Notes under the pieces: generated by a model | Told to the model about the DNA's origin: nothing | Seen by the model: only the letters and a program-made list of their open reading frames with translations | Database searches by the model: none | Program-made: the position numbers and the translations under genes | In this document: piece after piece, positions 57,795 to 64,000 of the stretch | Position numbering within the stretch: the stretch's first letter is position 1 | How the letters are laid out: the number at the start of each line of letters is the position of its first letter | Assembly (NCBI RefSeq): GCF_025399195.1 | Contig: NW_026252102.1 | Location: forward strand, 248,001-312,000 | Length of the DNA stretch: 64,000 nt | Origin: Umbelopsis ramanniana AG | Lineage: Eukaryota > Mucoromycota > Umbelopsidomycetes > Umbelopsidales > Umbelopsidaceae | Direction of reading: 5' to 3'

Positions 57795-59035
57795 TTAGGC
57801 GCCGGTTGCCTTCGGGGCTATCAATTGCTGGGCGGAGGGAAGTGCTTGCAGATCAGGCTGAATAAATTGTTGTTTACTCTGATCACTGTGGAGTAACTCA
57901 CGCGAGTAAAATTGGTTAATAACTTTTCGGTCTTTAAGCATTGGATATCGTTCCAGGAACTCGAAAAAGTCATTTTCGTCTAGTCGTCCGCTGAGAGCGT
58001 CAGCTTGTACGGCCGCACAAATCAACTCGACAAAAAATTCAGTGATGGTCTCGTTATAACTAAATTGCACCTTGTCCTTGTTGGCTTTATAATAAGAATC
58101 TATGCCGCTCTTGATAAGTGGTTTTGCTTCCTCTTTATCCATTTCACGAAGATAATTCCATGCCATTCTAACGTGAGCGCGATGAGTCCATTGCCGAAAA
58201 TCAAGTGTGTGGTCTTCAAACGCTTGCATAAATACTTCTTCACCCACGCTATGATAGCGGCGATCATGGTATAGCAAAGGTGTGCTTTCTTCTCTTGTTC
58301 CTTGCATACTTCCTACTCCATGATCTACTCGATCAACTTTTGCCACCCAAAGCTCGTGATCTCCGAGAACAATGACTTTGTGCGTCGAGCAGTGCATGGC
58401 ACCAACCGAGCCCATTAACACAGGATTTCCTGTCTCTGGATCAATATAGTACTGTGTATCTTTAAACTGATCGATGCCTTCTTGGTTAGGCGACGAGAAC
58501 GCAATAGATTGCTGAACTTGATGACTGCTTAGTACTTGAACCACAAATCGGTTGGCCAAATGTAAAAGATCGGATGCTCGAGATGGCTTTCGTACACAAA
58601 AAGATATAAGTGGGTATGGATGAAGGGAGATAGATGTGAACGATGATACTGTGATGCCTCGGCGGTATTTTGGGTCATTTGGATGAGCTGTGGTTACCAC
58701 TACAACTAATTGTGGAACCTTTCGCATGATACTTCGAACTTCGGTTTGTATACTCTCTATTTTGCTGCCTGACTCGGGAATATTGGAATAGTGCATTACA
58801 TTGTTGTCGTTTGTTTGGTTCTTGGCATGGGCCTATATTTTGGAACATTAGCAACAGGTGTGGCGGCAATGGCAGTGGAGGAGAACAACTAACATACCTG
58901 AATGGACTGGACAATGGGTGGATTCGACAGCATCCTGGCTACTCCTGGTTTAGCGACATTGGCGCTCGCAACTGAAGCAACAGCTTTCACGGTAGCACCA
59001 ATATCCTTGAGGTGAGTGAGTATTCGCTTTGCCAT
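57795..59035 (-). CDS. Flavin-reductase-like FMN-binding protein with extra C-terminal helical domain
   Basis: Two exons, 59035-58898 and 58832-57795; 391 aa. The N-terminal ~45 residues are basic and Ala/Val-rich, possibly a mitochondrial presequence. Residues about 70-225 form a flavin-reductase split barrel (VPQLVVVVTTAHP, RRGITVSSFTSISLHPYPLI, FVVQVLSSHQ, VIVLGDHELWVAKVDRVDHG). From about 245 a helical domain follows: HTLDFRQWTHRAHVRMAWNY, SGIDSYYKANKD, FSYNETITEFFVELICAA. The HxxH...AW...YHET-like pattern recalls a small domain known mainly as stand-alone bacterial proteins. Activity (FMN reduction or an oxygenase partner) is inferred only. Confidence 0.8.
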
Positions 59036-60133
59036 AGTGCACAATGCAATCGACAGTCAAAATAATTAAAAACGCGGGCAGGGACCATCGCGATAATTGC
59101 AAGTCACAAGCCAAAGCTTAGTTTCACGCTGCAGTAGCAATAGCATGAAAGGTGGAAGATTGAGTAGACACCTGAACGTCGAACTTTTCCACCGGAACAT
59201 ATGACAAATCCTCACGATTATTTCGCTCTGTCCAAACTTAAACTATGAGAGTAGTTCAGATATAGCACCAAAGTAGATCGTGAGACATAATTAGAAGTTA
59301 TTGCTGAGTCCATTAACGCCAGCAAGTATGTCTATACTATGTATTTCCTTCAAACTGGTAAACTATCAGCAGGTATTTCTAAAGTTTTCCTGCCAATTTC
59401 CGTTCTTCACCATCCAAACTTGATGAGGTACCAAGCACCCTGGTTAAAACCAGGAGCACCCATGATTCATCCGGGAGGATATGTACAGTCTTTTATGTTT
59501 GCATTTTCGTCCGACGTACCGTATTTAACAACAGCCTGTGATACACTTATACCTTCACCTTCTTCTCTGTGAGCATATATGACTGATATAATTTCTCCTG
59601 CCCTGCTTTACCGATGATCGCGAGAATGAATTTTTCAAGCTCTCCGCTGGTCATGATTATATCAAAATTAAATCATAATAACATTGGCTCAAAATAATTT
59701 TGAATCAACAGACACTAGTAAAATCAACACAACCCTTTCTACCAAACAAACCAGGCTTTCTTTTGCCATGGTTTGGATCATCTGAGATCGTCACAAGAGC
59801 ACTTGCATTGTAACCTGGCCAAACATGAATGATCATAATAATGCTTACATTGACTCATTATTTCGAAAACAACCGAGATTAATACAAAGGAATATGTTTT
59901 TACAAACGATGTTTTCATTAATTGGCAGCCCATAGTATGTTGGGTAAAACGAAAGGAGGTAAAACCCTCAAAAGCTGGGTCAAGTTGGATTCATGTGACG
60001 CAGTGAATAAATTTTATAGTGCCTCCTAATAAGTAATCAGATCTTTTTCCCGCATTATTTATCTGATCATTATTTTTTTATTCTTGCCTACCCACCCTGG
60101 TCTGAACACTTAGTGACCCTTCCTCCACTTTAA
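59036..60133. other. 1.1 kb divergent intergenic region
   Basis: This separates the flavin-reductase gene (minus) and the LRR gene (plus) and holds both promoters. One 77-codon frame at 59339-59572 has no recognisable content. AT-rich stretches lie around 59650-59720 and 60000-60090. Confidence 0.4.
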
Positions 60134-62257
60134 ATGCCACGGCATCACATACCATCCCGATTGCTCGAACGAGCACTCACAGGGGTTATCAGTGATGATG
60201 CTCCAAATGTGGAATTGGCCAATGTTGGGAAGCCCACTACTATACCATCATCCGAACAAACCGACATGCTGGACATTGAGGCTTGCATTGACCAACCTGA
60301 CCTAGCTCCCCTTGGTCGGCATGTTGTGAAAGAAAGAAAGCATGGAAAGAGACATCATGATCGATCGTACCGACAGTCCCTTCACCGATTCTTATTATCC
60401 CAAGAGGAAGATTCGTCGGTTGGAAACGTTATTATACAAGACTTGACCATAGACAATACCTCTCTCCCTCATAAGAAGCTTGGAACATCCAGAGATACTG
60501 GCTCTACTATTATGTTACGTCGTAGGAGACTCAACACGAGCGAGTTGGAGTATAAATTAGCTTCTATCACGAAAACGGGGGCTTTGTCAGCAGACTCCCT
60601 TACAGCCGACACCACGACGAAAATTCCACTGGATCAAAGCAGCAGCGGTTACTCCAATGTAAAGGAGCTGGATGTTTCAAGAAATCATATTGCCAATTTG
60701 CCTGCAAATATCACTCTGTTTGCTTCCCAGCTTCGTATTTTAAACTTATCAAACAACCTTCTCACGAGTTTTCCACAAGAGATACTCGCCTTCCGAAACC
60801 TGGAGGTCTTGATGCTTTCTCAAAACAAAATATCAGGTCCAATGCCAGAAGAGCTACCTCTATTAATTCCCAATCTGAAAACCTTGCGTATCAGTGCCAA
60901 CTTGATTACAGAATTACCGGCCACTATCAGCAATTGGCGTAAAATGAAGAGTCTCGTTCTAGGATCTGTGTTTGGTGGTAATCTTATTGAAAGTATCCCG
61001 GAAGATTGCATCAGTGCGATGCCATTGGAAGAATTGGATTTGTCTCATAATCAACTCAAGAGCTTACCCGAAGACTTTGCTGAAGGTGCAAACTTAATGG
61101 TTAACCTAAATCTTTCAGACAACCAACTGGAAACACTTCCAAGATCGATTGGATTGTTCAGGAACCTTAAAAGCTTAAACCTTTCCAAAAATCACCTTAC
61201 TAGCCTACCCATCGACCTCGTCAATCTCGACAATCTCGATATTTTGGACGTTAGCGAAAACCTTTTATGTATCCTACCTGGCGATATCCTGGAATTTATG
61301 CGAAAAACTACGCTGATGATCACTGGTAATCCCCTTTCAAGACCTGGCACATGTGATCTCAAAGCATTAGACACTGCACCAGATAACTCATACATGAAGA
61401 TAATTCGGAAAATGTCTCAGAGAGCTGTAGCAACCAGGAGTAATGTTGTTGAATACGAACAATGTGGCCCTAATGGCATGGGATGTGAAAGTTCTCCGAA
61501 TTCTCTTATGTCGTCCCCATTATTATCGCCCCACCTCATGGATGATGACGCAGCCATCGATCATGAATTAGCATTCCACGCTCGTCAACTCAATATTGGC
61601 GGTTCACGACCCAGCACCCCTATCAATGGATCTACAGCTTCAGACTATTTTGTCAACGATATGGCTGGCTTGTCAAGATCTGCCAGTCTACCAGTTCCAC
61701 AATTAATGTCCTCTTCGTCATCCACATCATCATTATATTCCGCCCTCACAGATTCCGATGGTGAACAAGGTACTAGTCCAACATCACTTGGTGATGACAT
61801 GATAACTTCCACCGTGGCCTCACCGGATGAGCCTAAGCTACCTGTCCCACAACTCGATTGTGAAACTGCACCGCGACTAGTAAATTCTCTAAGAGAACTG
61901 GCCTCTCGGTCAGTCTTTATGCACAAAATACCATTCCGCCTTGATGATATACCCGAACCAATCCTTTCGTATGTACAACCTGGAGCGGCTCGACCATGCG
62001 CACATTGTGGCAAGCCTTACGTCAAGGAATGGCTATCGTCGGTTCAAGTTAAGAGCTTTCGTGGCCATCCAGCAGTCGTACGAAGGGTTCGGTTTTGTTC
62101 TGAACGCTGTTGGAATTACTGTGTAAAAGAAGACCAAGATATTGATATTGATCTGGAAGAAGCTACCTCTCAAATTACCGATACAGTTGTTTGTGTTAAT
62201 GGCCATCCTCGACCATCTGTATGTGCTTTACCTACCGATTCTGATACCATAGCATAG
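60134..62257 (+). CDS. Leucine-rich-repeat protein with C-terminal zinc-ribbon-like motif
   Basis: Intronless ORF of 707 aa. Residues about 175-400 are at least eight typical LRRs (VKELDVSRNHIANLPANITL, LRILNLSNNLLTSFPQEI, LEELDLSHNQLKSLPEDF, LKSLNLSKNHLTSLPIDL). A Ser/Thr/Pro-rich linker (about 430-600) follows. The end has CAHCGKPYVKEW...RVRFCSERCW, a C2-C2 pattern likely to bind zinc. No kinase, GTPase or signal peptide is present, so it is probably a cytosolic scaffold. RVRF within the zinc motif resembles a PP1-docking motif but lies in a structured part and is probably not one. Orthology is not recognised. Confidence 0.85.
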   Translation: MPRHHIPSRLLERALTGVISDDAPNVELANVGKPTTIPSSEQTDMLDIEACIDQPDLAPLGRHVVKERKHGKRHHDRSYRQSLHRFLLSQEEDSSVGNVIIQDLTIDNTSLPHKKLGTSRDTGSTIMLRRRRLNTSELEYKLASITKTGALSADSLTADTTTKIPLDQSSSGYSNVKELDVSRNHIANLPANITLFASQLRILNLSNNLLTSFPQEILAFRNLEVLMLSQNKISGPMPEELPLLIPNLKTLRISANLITELPATISNWRKMKSLVLGSVFGGNLIESIPEDCISAMPLEELDLSHNQLKSLPEDFAEGANLMVNLNLSDNQLETLPRSIGLFRNLKSLNLSKNHLTSLPIDLVNLDNLDILDVSENLLCILPGDILEFMRKTTLMITGNPLSRPGTCDLKALDTAPDNSYMKIIRKMSQRAVATRSNVVEYEQCGPNGMGCESSPNSLMSSPLLSPHLMDDDAAIDHELAFHARQLNIGGSRPSTPINGSTASDYFVNDMAGLSRSASLPVPQLMSSSSSTSSLYSALTDSDGEQGTSPTSLGDDMITSTVASPDEPKLPVPQLDCETAPRLVNSLRELASRSVFMHKIPFRLDDIPEPILSYVQPGAARPCAHCGKPYVKEWLSSVQVKSFRGHPAVVRRVRFCSERCWNYCVKEDQDIDIDLEEATSQITDTVVCVNGHPRPSVCALPTDSDTIA

Positions 62258-62592
62258 AACAAATTTTCATTCGATGCATGCCATATTTATGACCATCCTC
62301 CATCGTTGACTTTCGATGCTCATCTATAACCTCCATTCCTCTTTGAGATGTAATATAGACTTGTACCATACCCTTTCATTTGCTAATAAACATACCAGAC
62401 TTGGCTTTGAAAATGATTTGTTCAGTTGCACATTGACGCATTTTCTTTTCCTTCTTTCGCCTACCATCTCATATCAATTTTCACTCTATCTCATCGCAGT
62501 GACCAACATTCAAATCGCCCTGTGTGCTTCACGATATGTTGTCAGGATAAAATGGATCGACTGCCATTAATTTTGCGTATAAAATTTCCAGA
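62258..62592. other. Intergenic region upstream of SEC6
   Basis: About 335 bp between the LRR stop and the SEC6 ATG, with TATAAAA close to the ATG near 62579. No other element was recognised. Confidence 0.4.
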
Positions 62593-64000
62593 ATGTCTAA
62601 ATCTGGCCTGTTCAAGCAGCTTTCCTCCTTTCAACGTCCGCGCCTCATGGAAGATGCCAGAGAATTCGCTGTGGGCAAACTCGCAGAGCTGCTGAAGCAT
62701 CCAGACGACTTAAACGGCAAGGTTACAGCACTGAGGCGCAAGTTTGCCAAAGAGAAAGCTTCCATCGACGCGCAACTCAATTCTGGGGCTCAATCGCAAT
62801 TGGACAATGTGCAAGAAGGGCTAGAGACTTTACTAAATTCACAGCAGCAATGTGAGATGATAAATGTCAACATGCAGAAGATCGATAAACTTTGCTACGG
62901 TGCTCGAGGGATGATTCAAGACTTTCCTCGCATCAATAAGGTGAGCTCATTTTACGCCATCTCGAAACATCATAGTTGCATTCCCCGACTTATGGTTCAA
63001 ACCACCTTGTTTATCCTACTAGATATCCATAGTGCATCAGAATTTCTTAGCGACCTATGAAAAGGTTGTGGCACTACAGGAACTACACGATAAACTGGAA
63101 CATGCTCAATCTATGTTTGAGCGCTTACGAGAGGACATCTTTGCGCCTCAAGATACCCTTCTCCATGTGCATTATGAACTGTTTAAGCTGGAAGAATTCC
63201 GCGATCAAACCATGCATCAGGCACGAGATTCACCACAAGATGTGATTATCACCTTGAAGAAATATTTTAGAAATGTGGATGCTCTATCCGCTGATTTCAC
63301 GCAGCATCTGTGGAATTTGACTCGTCATCTGCTGGAATTAGCTCAGAATCATGGTGAGACCACCATTGTCAAGTTGGTCAAGATTATAGAGACTGAAGAG
63401 CATGCAGACGAAAAGGCCCTAGCAGCACGACATGCTCAAAATAGTCACCACGATATGGACACAGCTGGAGGCACTAAATGGCGGTTAGCGGAAGGAAGTC
63501 CTCGAACTATCAAATCCTATCGTGTAGAGTTTCACGAGCGACTACGGGAATCCATTCAGGAGCGATTTGAGGCGCATTATGCTGAATACAAAGATGCAGA
63601 AGATTGGATTGGTGCGTTTGATGCAACTGACTTCATCTTCAATGAATTGGATATTTGCTTTGACAAATTGGTCCCTCTATTTCCCAAAAAGTATAAGATC
63701 TTCCCATGGTTTGTGCTCGAATACCACAGACACTTGTATGAACTCCTCAATCACATTGTCAATCAAGACATGAATGCCGCCACGATTCTGCGACTAATGC
63801 GATTTGTTCGAGATTACTATGCCATTATGAGTACTGAGCTAGGAGTCACGGAGGAGTTGCTGGAACCACAGTTGCTCGACGGTCAGGAACAAGCATTAGT
63901 AGACGAATATCTCAAATTGGTTCGTACTACTCTAGTTGATTGGACGTCCAACCTCATGCAAGCCGAGACACGCAGCTTTTGTCAACGAGAAGATCCTCCA
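62593..64000 (+). CDS. SEC6: Exocyst subunit Sec6 (5' part, runs off the window)
   Basis: Exon 1 is 62593-62940 and exon 2 starts at 63023 and stays open to the window end, giving about 442 residues of the N-terminal half. The start (LMEDAREFAVGKLAELLKHP), the coiled region (LRRKFAKEKASIDAQL), and ISIVHQNFLATYEKVVALQE match Sec6/EXOC3. Downstream helices (KWRLAEGSPRTIKSYRVEFH, FPWFVLEYHRHLYELLNHIV) are also of the CATCHR type. Sec6 is a core exocyst component tethering secretory vesicles at the plasma membrane and growing tips. The remaining C-terminal part lies beyond base 64000. Confidence 0.9.

Noticed and set aside
59339-59572. 77-codon plus-strand ORF upstream of the LRR gene
   Set aside because: No recognisable content and no context as an exon of the LRR gene, whose own ATG is well placed.
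1-64000. CRISPR arrays, rRNA, prophage, virus-like or toxin elements
   Set aside because: None was seen: there are no spaced direct repeats, no capsid, polymerase or integrase motifs, and the repeats found are short in-gene tandem units.

Overview
The window is 64 kb of nuclear DNA from a filamentous fungus. Genes are dense and cut by many short introns (mostly about 50-100 nt, GTRNGY-type donors, YAG acceptors), on both strands, with no operons. Gene content points to an early-diverging fungus, most likely Mucoromycota (Mucorales): a WASP homologue that keeps a Rho-GTPase-binding domain, a methylmalonyl-CoA epimerase, a membrane pseudokinase with a kelch-like ectodomain, and AT-leaning intergenic DNA. 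The genus cannot be read from the sequence. No rRNA, CRISPR array, intact transposon or virus-like element was found.

Layout. 0-5 kb: the 3' end of an unknown gene, the chitin-synthase activator SKT5/CHS4 and the actin nucleation factor LAS17/WASP. 5-13 kb (minus strand): a class II myosin with an unusually short tail, a small PPxY membrane protein, ribokinase and a small secreted protein. A 2.4 kb gene-poor gap follows. 15.5-26 kb: an ABCC/MRP full transporter, a Ted1/Cdc1-type GPI-remodelling phosphoesterase and a receptor-like pseudokinase. 27.8-38.9 kb: an LRR regulator of protein phosphatase 1, a CBS-domain protein, ATP12, a hexose transporter and EAF3/MRG15. 40.7-51 kb: trehalose-6-phosphate phosphatase, a Trf4-type poly(A) polymerase, LST8, mitochondrial ribosomal protein bL19m and MHO1/MEMO. 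51.8-64 kb: methylmalonyl-CoA epimerase, dihydroxyacetone kinase, an alpha-arrestin, a flavin-reductase fusion, an LRR/zinc-ribbon protein and the 5' part of exocyst SEC6.

Several genes share a theme without being a cluster. SKT5, LAS17, myosin II and SEC6 serve polarised growth, secretion and wall synthesis. The hexose transporter, CBS protein, TPS2, ribokinase, DAK and LST8 serve carbon and nutrient metabolism or signalling. The alpha-arrestin and the PPxY membrane protein both fit ubiquitin-directed membrane traffic. Exon models were built by hand from splice sites and reading-frame continuity. All multi-exon models close in phase, but the first exons of the ABCC transporter, myosin, LST8 and arrestin are the least certain parts.

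The most unusual architectures are: the LRR protein with SILK and RVxF PP1-docking motifs plus a C-terminal GAT-like bundle; the kelch-type receptor pseudokinase; the short-tailed myosin II; and the flavin reductase fused to a helical domain of a type otherwise recalled from bacteria.
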